A DNA stretch of 64,000 bases from Phycisphaerae bacterium (GCA_030745875.1 JASLNT010000078.1:31008-95007); one strand, 5' to 3'. Positions 43,485 to 52,815 are shown, counted from the stretch's first letter. Notes: generated by a model from the letters alone, not told the origin. Numbers and translations: made by a program.

Positions 43485-44390
43485 ATGATCAACCGCACCC
43501 GCATTTACGTTGGACTCACCGTCTGCCTGGCCTGCCTCGCCGCCAGCGTCGCCGCGCCCCGCGGAAAGGTGCTGTTCGAGGGCAAATCCAAATACAACAG
43601 CTCAATCATGGTTGTTGAAGACGCCAAAGGCGTGCGCAAGCTGATCTTCGACAACAACGACGTTCAACAAAGCGCCGTCAAACTCAGCAATCCCGATCGG
43701 TTACAGCTGCGCTACACCCGCGTTATGCCCGTGGCGCTGGCCGTCGTCGAGAAACCGAAACGCATTCTCGTGGTCGGGCTGGGCGGCGGCTCGATTCCGA
43801 ATTTCCTGCACAAACGATATCCCGATACGCACATCGACGTCGTCGATATCGATCCGATGGTGGTCGAGGTCGCGAAGAAGTACTTCGGATTCCGCGAGGA
43901 CAAGACGCTGCGCGTCCACGTCGCCGACGGACGGGCCTTCATCGAAAACTGTAAGAAGCCGTACGACATCATCTTCCTGGACGCCTATGGCGCCGAAGAC
44001 ATCCCCTACGCCCTGGCGACACGCGAATTCCTACAGGCCGTGCGCAAGGCTGTCACCGCCAAGGGCGTGGTCGTAACCAATCTGATGGACGCGGTTTCAA
44101 ACCGCCTTTACGACTCTATGGTCCGCACCTACATCGATGTCTTCGATGAGGTGCATGTGGTGGATGTTCGAAACTCAGGCAACGTGATCCTCCTGGCCCT
44201 GCCGCACCGGCCGAAACTGACCAAGAACTCCCTGGCCAACCGTGCGTACAAGCTCTCTCGCAGGAAGAAGTTTTCGTACAGTCTCGGCCGCCTGGTGACG
44301 AACGGTTGCCGTCCGCCGAACAAAACTGAAAAATCCGCCCCGATCCTGTTGGATAAAAAGAAAAAGCCCTCGTCTCCCCGCGAGGACTAA
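43485..44390 (+). CDS. Spermidine-synthase-like methyltransferase-fold protein with signal peptide
   Basis: A 301-residue protein of the spermidine/polyamine synthase superfamily. The SAM-type core is clear: VVGLGGGSIPNFL (motif I), DVVDIDPMVVEVAKKYF (acidic loop), VHVADGRAFI and FLDAYGAEDIPYAL (catalytic Asp region). Unusually it begins with a hydrophobic signal (YVGLTVCLACLAASVAA), so the enzyme is predicted to be exported or membrane-tethered. The tail is basic (KTEKSAPILLDKKKKPSSPRED). The ATG at 43485 has AAGGAA eight bases upstream; an earlier in-frame start would place 24 residues before the signal. No speD or other polyamine gene is near, so the substrate is uncertain and no symbol is given. 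Confidence 0.8.
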   Translation: MINRTRIYVGLTVCLACLAASVAAPRGKVLFEGKSKYNSSIMVVEDAKGVRKLIFDNNDVQQSAVKLSNPDRLQLRYTRVMPVALAVVEKPKRILVVGLGGGSIPNFLHKRYPDTHIDVVDIDPMVVEVAKKYFGFREDKTLRVHVADGRAFIENCKKPYDIIFLDAYGAEDIPYALATREFLQAVRKAVTAKGVVVTNLMDAVSNRLYDSMVRTYIDVFDEVHVVDVRNSGNVILLALPHRPKLTKNSLANRAYKLSRRKKFSYSLGRLVTNGCRPPNKTEKSAPILLDKKKKPSSPRED

Positions 44391-44518
44391 TCGTCCCGAG
44401 CCATCGACGATGTTCCTTGATGAGAGTATTGTCGATTATGGAGAGGGCTCCAGCAAGAAGAGAGCGGCAGCGAACACCCAATCCGCCTTCGATGGGCCCA
44501 ACGAACCACAGTGAGCAT

Positions 44519-46960
44519 CTATTCAAGACGTTTGGCTGAGACACGCGTGCCAACCCGATTGGAGCCGGACAGTCGTCTACCGTCAGCGGAAAGGGTAACG
44601 GTATCAATGTAGACCGTATTGGCGTAGAGCGTGCGCCAGCGGATTTCATAGGCCCGCTTCTCCGCGTTCACGCACCGCCACTCATTGCCCTTCTTGCCGT
44701 CGATGGTACCTTCGGGATCGAGAGTGTGGGCGGCGCCGCTAAACCAACGCCATTTCCCAACGATGGGATCACGCTTAACGTTAACATCCGGATTTGTCTT
44801 GGATTTGTCGTCCGGTTTCCCTTGGGCTCGATCGGTCTTCTTGTCAGTGAATGCAATCTTGGCGAGATAATACGCACCTTCACGTAGATAAACGATGTGT
44901 TCACCCGAGGCTGCGCAGAGTTTGTTACCGCCGTCCAACAGTTCAAAGGTCTTTCCGGCGGCGGGACTATGCAGAACAGCTGGATCTTTCTTGCCGCCCC
45001 CCTCCAGAATCATAGCTCCGTCAGGCCCGGGGCCTTTGGGTTTTGCCCCCTTGATTAAGGTCAGCTCTTTCCGGGCGGTGCAATCCCACACACGCGTAAC
45101 ATACAGGGAACCGCTGGCACCGCTGATTCTCTCAGCCACATAAAGGTAACGTCCGTCGGCTGTCCACCTTGCCCGCCTGGGCCGTTTATAAGGAAGTTCC
45201 GATATCTTCTTGTCAGCCTTGATGTCATATAGCAAGAGCTTTGTGGTCCTGGCGACACTGTCTGTGGATAGAATCAGCGCAACATCGGCCGTCGGGGACA
45301 CAGCCAACGGAATTCCCGCAATCGACAACTTGTTCACCTTCGGCCTGGCCAGCGGTGAGGTGTACAACACCTGCCCGCTACCGAGTTCGCTCCATCGCTT
45401 CGAGCCGTCGTCGTACTTGCCGCCTTTCTTCCTGTAAACTACCGCCAGGATGCCTTGACCCGTGCGATCGACCATTCCCATCGTCATCATCCCCTTGGGT
45501 AGACTCAAGTCGCTGATCTGATTGGTCTTGCCATCGTAGGCAAGCAGACTTCCGTTGATAGGCATCATCGCCATTCTGTCGCTGGCTCCGGTGTCTACCA
45601 TCTCCATGGCCTGGGCGTACTGCATGATGTTCATGAAGGTCAATTCAGGAAGGCTGAGTTTCCGGCTTTTCTGCGTGGCGAGATCCAGCACTTGAACATG
45701 CGCCACCTTCTTCTTGTCGTCGAAGTTGAGGTGAAGCATCTTACTTCCCTTGTCCATCAGGGTGATCGCGTGGACATTTCCGCTGGAAGGCGGGGCCACG
45801 GGGAGTTTCTTCTGATTAACCAGCTTGGGTGTTCCGGTAGACACAGTTGATGCGACACCCACAGGGATCTTCGGTTTGCCCCGCGGCAGCAGCGATGCAG
45901 TAGCGATCTGCCGCGCCGCCTTCCATTCTTCAACGGTTCCATCCCATCGGCTGACAAGCAAACGGTCCATGCTCTCGGTGAAACCTATTCGACGCACCAT
46001 CACCGCCTTACGAGATTCCTTCGTGCTCCAGCACCGCTTCTTCGCTGACACATCCCAGATCACCAGAGCGCCTTTGACCCCGCCGAACGCCAGGAAATCG
46101 CCGGTTGGGCTGAACCCCGTGCTTTGCGCAATCTCACGATGCTCGAAGATACTGTCAGCGAGCAATTCCTTCTTTCCCGCCAAGTCCAGCACTTGAAAAT
46201 CAAAATAGGCCTTTACCATGCGTTTCGAAACAGCGTTGACCGTATTGCGCGACGAGTAGAATATCTTACTTTTCAGTGAGAATTCGTGGACATCGCCGGT
46301 CTCCAGGTCCAGGATCGAATTCTGTTTCCCTCCCGCCAGCACCAGATTCTTGCCATCGGATGTGAAACGCAGAGAGAGGCTGTAGGCAGTGGGATTCGCG
46401 AACGTCTTCTTGATCTTTCCCGTGTCTGCTTCGCGGATAAGCAGGCTCCATTTCTTGCCTTTCAACAGCGTGCTTGCCAGCAACTTCCCGTCGTCGCTGA
46501 ACGCAACCACGCCGCGAGATTCTCCGGAAGGTTCAGTCCAGATCACCTTCCCTGACTGCGCATCCCACACCGTGAGGGTGCTCTTATTGTCGAAGATCGC
46601 CACCCGTTTACTGTCGCCGCTGAAGGCGGCCGTGCTGTCACATGCGTTCTTGACCGTCACATGCAAGGGGACTTTGCGAATCGGATTGCCCAGTTCAACC
46701 AGACTGGCCGCACCGACCAACGTTTTGAAGACCAGCCTCCGCCCATCCGGGCTGAACGCAATTGCCCATCCCCTGTCTGCAACCCGATGCGTCTTGTCGA
46801 TAACATACGTATCCTTATCAATGGTCTTCAAACGAACCGCTGCGCCTGACGCTGTCGCCGTTAACCCGGCTGCGGGGCTCGTTGTTTCTCCACTGGCATC
46901 ATGAACAACAAAGGCGCTTAAGAACGCCAGCAATGAAAGAATGATGATAGTCCTTGTCAT
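44519..46960 (-). CDS. Exported WD40-like beta-propeller protein
   Basis: A 813-residue secreted protein with a signal peptide (MTRTIIILSLLAFLSAFVVHDASG). WD40-like repeats are visible: WAIAFSPDGRRLVFKT, TAAFSGDSKRVAIFDNKSTLTVWDAQSGKVIW, GVVAFSDDGKLLAS, LSLRFTSDGKNLVLAGG, IAQSTGFSPTGDFLAFGGVKGALVIWDVSAKK, then a second less regular set and a C-terminal GKWRWFSGAAHTLDPEGTIDG domain. It probably binds proteins or glycans at the cell surface. The ATG at 46960 has GAGGAGG nine bases upstream, and an open frame extends 133 codons further without a good start. It is downstream of the MBL/protease operon but its signal peptide argues against membership. Confidence 0.85.
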   Translation of the reverse strand: MTRTIIILSLLAFLSAFVVHDASGETTSPAAGLTATASGAAVRLKTIDKDTYVIDKTHRVADRGWAIAFSPDGRRLVFKTLVGAASLVELGNPIRKVPLHVTVKNACDSTAAFSGDSKRVAIFDNKSTLTVWDAQSGKVIWTEPSGESRGVVAFSDDGKLLASTLLKGKKWSLLIREADTGKIKKTFANPTAYSLSLRFTSDGKNLVLAGGKQNSILDLETGDVHEFSLKSKIFYSSRNTVNAVSKRMVKAYFDFQVLDLAGKKELLADSIFEHREIAQSTGFSPTGDFLAFGGVKGALVIWDVSAKKRCWSTKESRKAVMVRRIGFTESMDRLLVSRWDGTVEEWKAARQIATASLLPRGKPKIPVGVASTVSTGTPKLVNQKKLPVAPPSSGNVHAITLMDKGSKMLHLNFDDKKKVAHVQVLDLATQKSRKLSLPELTFMNIMQYAQAMEMVDTGASDRMAMMPINGSLLAYDGKTNQISDLSLPKGMMTMGMVDRTGQGILAVVYRKKGGKYDDGSKRWSELGSGQVLYTSPLARPKVNKLSIAGIPLAVSPTADVALILSTDSVARTTKLLLYDIKADKKISELPYKRPRRARWTADGRYLYVAERISGASGSLYVTRVWDCTARKELTLIKGAKPKGPGPDGAMILEGGGKKDPAVLHSPAAGKTFELLDGGNKLCAASGEHIVYLREGAYYLAKIAFTDKKTDRAQGKPDDKSKTNPDVNVKRDPIVGKWRWFSGAAHTLDPEGTIDGKKGNEWRCVNAEKRAYEIRWRTLYANTVYIDTVTLSADGRRLSGSNRVGTRVSAKRLE

Positions 46961-47054
46961 AGGTCTGTACCTCCTCGTGGAGACCTGATCCCAGTACTCG
47001 CTGGACTTGATTCTGGAATTTCCCATATGGATTCCCGGATAGCATCTCTCCCCG

Positions 47055-47072
47055 TCCCGATGTACATCGGGA
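47055..47072. repeat. Perfect 18-bp palindrome in the WD40 gene upstream gap
   Basis: TCCCGATGT and its exact complement ACATCGGGA abut without a loop. It lies about 100 bases upstream of the WD40-like gene and could be an operator or a REP-like element. The rest of the 46961-47297 gap shows no gene. Confidence 0.5.
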
Positions 47073-47297
47073 TCGCAGGATATTGGCAGTGATTGTATCC
47101 ACAAACACACTCTATACAAACAAGAATCGGTGTTTCTTTCCAGAAGAGTAGCAAGTGAACCGACAATAGCGTTGGATACTCGCCTCTCGCCATTCAGGCC
47201 GTCTGTCCACTGACGACTTTCTCCCCCTGTCCTATCTCGCACAGCGCGGCGCCCCAGAGCTGTTTCCACCTGCATCAGAGTCGCGACGAACGCTCCA

Positions 47298-48530
47298 TTA
47301 CCAATCAATCGGGCAATCATCACCCGCCTGGGTGTACGTTTCTTCCGAACTGCCGTCACTCAACGTCACTATTAAATGCCCCCAGGAGTCTTTTGTGCGC
47401 TTGGGGCAATCTGTTCCGGATGCTTTGCAGTAGCCTCCCGCCCCACCGTGCCCGTCTCCCCAGTCTCCAGGATTCTTACTTTTTTTCTGATTCTGCTCGG
47501 TGCAGTGGATCCGGGTGCTCATTGGCGACAGCTTCTCCAGCACCTCAATATGCGGGTGGCCGTATCCGGCCTGACCTACGGATAACACGCTAAGATGCGG
47601 ATGCACCTTGTTCCATCCCGGACCAAGACCACTGGATGCGCCGTGATGAGGCACTTTGAAGAAACGGGCTCGTAAGCGGCCTGCAGCCAATTCATTCATG
47701 TCTTCCCATGACTTCTTCTCCGCATCTCCGGTCAGGAGCAACCGCTTATCACGGTGCTCGGAAAACAGGCCTTTCGGAGTAACTGAGAAGACAATGCTCT
47801 GGTTGTTTGCGGATGTAGAGGCTTGCTTGGCGCGATCCTCAGCCAACGCGGCAAGAGCGTCATTGAGATCCTGCATTGTCAGGCTCTCGATAGGCTGGTC
47901 GATGCTGAGTGTTTGAAATCGTGAGGGCGTAAATCGAGAATACTCATCGGAAAAACGCTGGACTGCAGGTGCAAGAAAATCGAGCTCCAGATTCCTGAAC
48001 AAGTCGAGTTCCGGCAAGGCGTCCATCGCGGGAAATACAAACTCGTCCACTCTCCCGGCCAGAGCTGCAAGCAGATCCTGGTTCTGTTGCACGCTTGTCA
48101 CATACGCCTTGAACTCAGACGCATATGAAGCTGCATTCATCGCAGCAGACATACTCGAATGTCCAGCAGCGCCCGGACGTTGCGGCAGCGGTCCCCAGTA
48201 GGTCGTGACCGGAATGTCGGCCAGTTTATTGTACGGCGATTTTAACGAACCGTTTCTCGTATCCGTCCGCTTGAACAGTTGTTCGATTCCACCGAGATGG
48301 TCCCAGTCAATATGCGTCACGACAAGGAGGTCTATCTTCTTGACCTTCTCTGCGATGAGGTATTGAGCAAGCCGACGGGATGCGGCTATCGTTTTACCTC
48401 CGTCAACAACGATACACCGAGGCGTCGGAGTATGTGAACTGTGATGCCTGTCATCCCAGGTGATAACAGTGCAGTCTCCAAGCCCAATGTCGAGAAACGC
48501 GAATCGGATTTCTTTGGTTGGTGCAGTCAT
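47298..48530 (-). CDS. MBL-fold metallohydrolase (ComEC-C-terminal-like)
   Basis: A 410-residue cytosolic metallo-beta-lactamase-fold enzyme. The metal motif is HxDxDH at residues 73-78 (THIDWDHLGG), the variant seen in ComEC-like and other DNA- or nucleotide-processing members; LLLTGDAEKKSW (D269) and FFKVPHHGASSG (H295-H296) supply the remaining ligands. Residues 90-240 form an insertion of helices. No signal peptide. The ATG overlaps the subtilase stop (ATGA), so the two are translationally coupled. By family it may hydrolyse nucleic acid, a cyclic nucleotide or another phosphodiester, but no substrate can be read. Confidence 0.88.
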   Translation of the reverse strand: MTAPTKEIRFAFLDIGLGDCTVITWDDRHHSSHTPTPRCIVVDGGKTIAASRRLAQYLIAEKVKKIDLLVVTHIDWDHLGGIEQLFKRTDTRNGSLKSPYNKLADIPVTTYWGPLPQRPGAAGHSSMSAAMNAASYASEFKAYVTSVQQNQDLLAALAGRVDEFVFPAMDALPELDLFRNLELDFLAPAVQRFSDEYSRFTPSRFQTLSIDQPIESLTMQDLNDALAALAEDRAKQASTSANNQSIVFSVTPKGLFSEHRDKRLLLTGDAEKKSWEDMNELAAGRLRARFFKVPHHGASSGLGPGWNKVHPHLSVLSVGQAGYGHPHIEVLEKLSPMSTRIHCTEQNQKKSKNPGDWGDGHGGAGGYCKASGTDCPKRTKDSWGHLIVTLSDGSSEETYTQAGDDCPIDW

Positions 48531-49753
48531 AGTGCTTGCAGGAGACGCAGCGCGTCTATCATTCCCGCTCCCTGAAAGTAATGATCACGACCCAGATCTG
48601 TGGCTGTCGCCTTCACAAGGTCCTTGATGCGACCGGTTTCACCTTTGAGCTCCGGGTGTCGGGACAACAAGAGCGCAATGACTCCCGACACAACAGGAGT
48701 CGCCATACTCGTTCCACTCATTTCGACCTGTTTATCATTCTCCGCATAGTCAGCCGACCAGATCTTCTCCCCGGGCGCCACTAGATCCGGCTTTGCTCGA
48801 CCGTCTCCAGTGGGACCTTTGCTCGAAAAATAACTGACGCCGTACGTATGGGGATTCTCAGTATGAACCGAGCCTACAGTAATAACATCCTCCGCATTCG
48901 CCGGATCTTCTATAGACAAATCCAGAAAACAATCGTGGAACCCAACTGCGGGGTTTCCGTTTTCATCTCTGCTCGGGACGAGGAACTCCTGGTGGCCCGA
49001 ATTCCCCGCGGCAATGCACACCACAACGCCTGAACGCATCAACCGATTAGCCTCCTGGCAGACAGGAGACGCCCCTATTCCGTATGAACCGACAGGAACC
49101 GCCCCGCCGATCGACAAGTTCGCTCCGTGAATAACGAGTTTCCGGGAAATCAGGTTCAGTTTTCGTATGGCATGCATCGCCTCAATGATATTCGAATCGC
49201 TCCCGGCGCCGTTTCGATCGAGTACTTTGTAGTTCGCGATCATGGCCTGAGGAGCCATGCTTACAACAATCCCCGCAACGTGAGTTCCATGCCCCTGATT
49301 GTCCGCGTCATCGTTATCCGCCGAATAGTTCCCGCCGTACTGAGACTCAGCTTGATCGAGCCAGACGTGCTCGAAGTTAACTCCCGTATCCAGCACCGCC
49401 CACGTTACGCCCTCGCCTTCCACGTTGAACAGCCTTCTGGCGGGGGCGGCCTTGACGGTTTTCTCCGCGACCTCTGTTAACATCTTGACACGCTTGTTAA
49501 GCCAGACCTTCTCGACAATCTCGTCGTGCTGCTCAACGAAGCGTTCAAGTTTGCGTATTTCCGCAAAATGAGCGAACACGTAGTAGTCTGTGTTCCCCGA
49601 TTTCTGCTTCGATCGAGGCAAAGCGCGACGCAACTCATTGGCCTGTCCCTCCGCAGCAGCAATGATTACCGCTACGGTCTTCGGGGCCGGGCGCTTGGCG
49701 AACATGTCTCGCACTTCGGGGGTGATTTTGTCATCACTTAACTTAACTGTCAT
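48527..49753 (-). CDS. Intracellular subtilisin-like serine protease (S8)
   Basis: A 408-residue peptidase S8. The triad is complete: D122 in WAVLDTGVNF, H155 in GHGTHVAGIV, S349 in SGTSMATPVVSG, with oxyanion N251 in AAGNSG. Residues 1-110 look like a small propeptide-type or sensor domain (TVAVIIAAAEGQANELRRALPRSK... FAEIRKLERFVEQHDEIVEKVW), of the ferredoxin-like inhibitor type. There is no signal peptide, so the protease is predicted to work inside the cell. AAAGGGA precedes the ATG. It heads a two-gene operon with the MBL-fold enzyme and is divergent from the caspase-like gene across a 498-base gap. Confidence 0.9.
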   Translation of the reverse strand: MTVKLSDDKITPEVRDMFAKRPAPKTVAVIIAAAEGQANELRRALPRSKQKSGNTDYYVFAHFAEIRKLERFVEQHDEIVEKVWLNKRVKMLTEVAEKTVKAAPARRLFNVEGEGVTWAVLDTGVNFEHVWLDQAESQYGGNYSADNDDADNQGHGTHVAGIVVSMAPQAMIANYKVLDRNGAGSDSNIIEAMHAIRKLNLISRKLVIHGANLSIGGAVPVGSYGIGASPVCQEANRLMRSGVVVCIAAGNSGHQEFLVPSRDENGNPAVGFHDCFLDLSIEDPANAEDVITVGSVHTENPHTYGVSYFSSKGPTGDGRAKPDLVAPGEKIWSADYAENDKQVEMSGTSMATPVVSGVIALLLSRHPELKGETGRIKDLVKATATDLGRDHYFQGAGMIDALRLLQAL

Positions 49754-49911
49754 TGCTATTCCCTTTCAAATGTGTCAACCCGTGAATGATGAATTTCACA
49801 TGATTGTGTTTTCATGGTAATAACTCACGACGATCTCCGAAAGAACAATATGTTATTTGATTTTCGGATTTCCGGCGGAGTCGAGATGTGGCGCGGCGGT
49901 TCAGGTTGTAG

Positions 49912-50030
49912 TTCCGTTCAAGGACAAGGCGTAATTAAGATGCTCCCCGGATTACGCCGTTCAGCGCGCCTGTCTACTTACAACGTTCTCCCCTTCTACT
50001 CGCTCGCGCGGGGTGATGTCCCCGGAACTC
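49912..50030. repeat. Interspersed repeat copy A (119 bp)
   Basis: Begins with the core TTCCGTTCAAGGACAAGG, continues CGTAATTAAG (49912-49939), and ends with TGTCCCCGGAACTC (50017-50030). The same two ends recur at 57511 and 60132. It lies in the divergent region between the subtilase and caspase-like genes. The remainder of the 49754-50251 gap has no gene; both operons must be regulated from here. Confidence 0.65.
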
Positions 50031-50251
50031 CAAATCCCAAATCAGATGACTGGTTTTATCCTTGTGCTCAGCCCATCAAACATCGACAATGTTGGAGCAA
50101 AACGGAAGTCCCGGTTTTACATCGGGCTCGTTTACGGTTCGGGATTAAAGGCGGTCCCATCCGAAAGTTGTGGGTTGGGGCGGTGGGATAACTCAGTATT
50201 GAGGCCTCAAAATTCGATGTTGCCAATAGACTCAGCACCCGGAGACAGGCA

Positions 50252-51958
50252 ATGAGCAAATCGGCATTGGTAATAGGAGTCGATCGAACAGGCGGCCTTC
50301 CGCCGCTGTCGGGGGCGGCGTCCGGCGCCAGAGATTTCGCCGACTGGGCGGAGGGGCAGGGCCTGTCGGTGACCTTGATTACCGACGAGAACGGCCAGCA
50401 GGTCAGAATATCAGATTTGCAGAGTGCGACTAATGATATCCTTTCCAACAATTGCGAAAAACTTATCGTCTATTTTTCCGGGCATGGGTTCCTGCTGAGC
50501 CCACAAACCGAATTGTGGCTTCTGTCAGAGGCGCCCGACCTAGGGCAAGAGGCGGTCAATGTTCGCTTGTCCATAGATAATGCCCGTTACTCGGGTATCG
50601 ATCATGTCATTTTTGTATCAGACGCCTGTCGTTCCGGCGGACCCACACACCAGCATCGGAGCATGTCCGGAGCCTCTCTCCTCCGAATCCCGAAAGTGTA
50701 TGACTTCAACGGCAAGGTCGACAGGTTCTATGCCGCCAGGCCGGGAGATGTAGCGCTCGAATACAAGACGCCGGACGAAGCGGTATCCAACTCCAAGGGC
50801 ATCTTTACCGAATGCCTCATAAACGCACTGAAAGGCAAAATCCCGGATGTGGTGACCCAGCACCAGCAACAACATTTGATATTGTCCGAAAAGCTCGGAT
50901 CTCACCTCCAACAAACCGTGCCCATTAAGGCAACAGACATTTCCATAAGATTGAACCAGAAGCCAATCGCTATTTCCGAGTCGCACTTGCCTCTGTTCTT
51001 CGGCGAGCTGTCAGCCCCGCCGACAATGGCGGACCCAGACGCAGATCAACCCATACTCCCAGAGGGAGACATTAGGCTCATGGCCACCACCGCAAGAGAA
51101 GGTGTGTCGGACATACCCATAAATGACGGGCCGGCGCCGGAACCCCCTAGCAGCGACGAAGACGCCGCATTCGACAATCAAGTGAATCGTATAGTATCTG
51201 CCCGCGGGCGAGATCGGTTCGAAACAGAGACGGGGTTTACGGTATTCGGAGACGTTGACCAAGTAACAATCGCCAACGGTTGGAAAACCGAAACGTTCGA
51301 AGATAACGACGCAATGCATATTCGCGTGTATCCCCCATCGCCCGAAAGCACATGCTCCATATTGATTCAGTTTGAGCAGGGATTCGGCACGGTGCTGGCG
51401 GTAAAACCGGGATTCATCGGGTCGGTGATAGTCGAGGACGAAAAGGTCATCAGCGTTAACTATACCCCGTCACTCGGGTCGAAATTATACGACGAACAGT
51501 ATCGACACATGGCTGATAGCATAGAAGAGCAACGCGCGTTTGCTGCAACCGCGACGCGTCACGGGGTGCTCGAGTTTAACAAGGAAGGTGCAAGCGACGC
51601 CGCATCCTATTTGCGCAGTATAAAAGGGAAAGATCCATCGCTTGGCATCTACGCCTGTTACGCCTACCAACAGGCCGGACAGATCGAAGAGATACGCAGT
51701 GTCGCCCGATACATGGAGGATGACGGAGCTGTGTTTTTCGATGTGCTCTTGCTGGCGCGACTGGGGGAGCCCTGGCCGACATTCGCGCCTTTCTGTCCGA
51801 TGCTGCGTCAGGGATGGGCGATGCTGGAACTACATCCGCCGTCATTGGAGCGGCTTGAAAAATATCGCTCCCATTTACAGCCCTCCCTCTGGACCGGCTT
51901 TACGCCTGAGGGGGCGGATCTAATTCGAAATGACCTTGAATCCGGAGAACTCCAATGA
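50252..51958 (+). CDS. Caspase-like peptidase (C14) with C-terminal accessory domain
   Basis: A 568-residue protein. Residues 1-245 form a caspase-like peptidase: beta strand SALVIGVDR, catalytic H78 in IVYFSGHGF and C126 in FVSDACRSGG, so both dyad residues are intact. A linker follows (about 255-305), then an unassigned C-terminal region (306-568) starting FETETGFTVFGD and containing GTVLAVKPGFIGSVIVEDEKVI and a helical repeat-like end (ASYLRSIKGKDPSLGIYACYAYQQAGQIEEIRSVARYM). No signal peptide. GGAG lies seven bases before the ATG, and the stop overlaps the hydrolase start (ATGA). Caspase-like proteins of this kind often act as effectors in bacterial immune systems. Confidence 0.9.
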   Translation: MSKSALVIGVDRTGGLPPLSGAASGARDFADWAEGQGLSVTLITDENGQQVRISDLQSATNDILSNNCEKLIVYFSGHGFLLSPQTELWLLSEAPDLGQEAVNVRLSIDNARYSGIDHVIFVSDACRSGGPTHQHRSMSGASLLRIPKVYDFNGKVDRFYAARPGDVALEYKTPDEAVSNSKGIFTECLINALKGKIPDVVTQHQQQHLILSEKLGSHLQQTVPIKATDISIRLNQKPIAISESHLPLFFGELSAPPTMADPDADQPILPEGDIRLMATTAREGVSDIPINDGPAPEPPSSDEDAAFDNQVNRIVSARGRDRFETETGFTVFGDVDQVTIANGWKTETFEDNDAMHIRVYPPSPESTCSILIQFEQGFGTVLAVKPGFIGSVIVEDEKVISVNYTPSLGSKLYDEQYRHMADSIEEQRAFAATATRHGVLEFNKEGASDAASYLRSIKGKDPSLGIYACYAYQQAGQIEEIRSVARYMEDDGAVFFDVLLLARLGEPWPTFAPFCPMLRQGWAMLELHPPSLERLEKYRSHLQPSLWTGFTPEGADLIRNDLESGELQ

Positions 51959-52815
51959 AATTAATCTTTGTTCACGGGCGATCGCAGGGCGGCAAGGATG
52001 CGGATGTTTTGAAACAAACCTGGGTCGATGCGTTTGACGAAGGCTTGAAGAACGCAGGCTTGTCGCGGCCGCCGGGTCTCGAAATCGCGTTGCCATTCTA
52101 TGGGGACGCCCTTGACGCCCTGGTGAAGGAGTTGGACGCGCCACTGGTCGAGGACGTTGTCGAGAAAGGCGCCGCCGGAGACGATGCCGAAGTCGTCTTT
52201 AGAGAAGAATTCCTGCAAGAACTGGCCGACGGGAACGGGATTACGCAGGAGCAGATTAAGGAGTTCTACGATGAGGATGTCCGGGAGAAAGGCGTCCTCA
52301 ACTGGAAATGGGTCCACGCGATACTGAAAGCACTCGATCGCCATAAGGAACTTAGCGACTTCGCCCTCGACAGTTTTACAAGAGACGTCTACGTCTATCT
52401 TACCAACGCGGGAGTTCGCAGACGCATCGACGCCATGGTCGCCAAAGAACTAACCGATGAGCCCTGTGTTGTAGTCGGGCACTCGCTGGGCTCGATAGTT
52501 GCATACAACGTTTTGCACAATCACGAGCATAGGGTGCCTGGCTATATTACGGTTGGCTCGCCGCTTGCTATCAAAGCCGTAAAAACTCGCCTGCGCACAA
52601 TTCAAATACCAAAATCAACGCTGTCATGGAGCAACGCAAGAGACGCGCAAGACGTTGTAGCGCTCTTCCCACTTGACGCCGACAACTTTGCAACCGATCG
52701 CCCCATCAGCAACTACAATGATGTGGACAATGACACTGACGATCAGCACGGCATTGTCGGCTATCTGCCGGACAAATGGGTTGCCAGATCAATCCATGAA
52801 GCGCTGACGGGATGA
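51955..52815 (+). CDS. Alpha/beta-hydrolase (lipase/esterase-like)
   Basis: A 286-residue cytosolic alpha/beta-hydrolase. KLIFVHGRSQGG gives the oxyanion loop; the nucleophile S177 sits in VVGHSLGSIVAYNVL; D233 (DAQDVVALF) and H265 (DQHGIVGYL) are the likely Asp and His. Residues 60-150 form a helical cap. No signal peptide or membrane helix. It is translationally coupled (ATGA) to the caspase-like gene, which suggests it is either the final effector, for instance acting on membrane lipids, or a regulator of the caspase. That link is inference from gene order. Confidence 0.88.
   Translation: MKLIFVHGRSQGGKDADVLKQTWVDAFDEGLKNAGLSRPPGLEIALPFYGDALDALVKELDAPLVEDVVEKGAAGDDAEVVFREEFLQELADGNGITQEQIKEFYDEDVREKGVLNWKWVHAILKALDRHKELSDFALDSFTRDVYVYLTNAGVRRRIDAMVAKELTDEPCVVVGHSLGSIVAYNVLHNHEHRVPGYITVGSPLAIKAVKTRLRTIQIPKSTLSWSNARDAQDVVALFPLDADNFATDRPISNYNDVDNDTDDQHGIVGYLPDKWVARSIHEALTG

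Noticed and set aside
49814..50191. Plus-strand 125-codon frame in the divergent gap
   Set aside because: Runs through repeat copy A, has no ribosome-binding site and an irregular composition.
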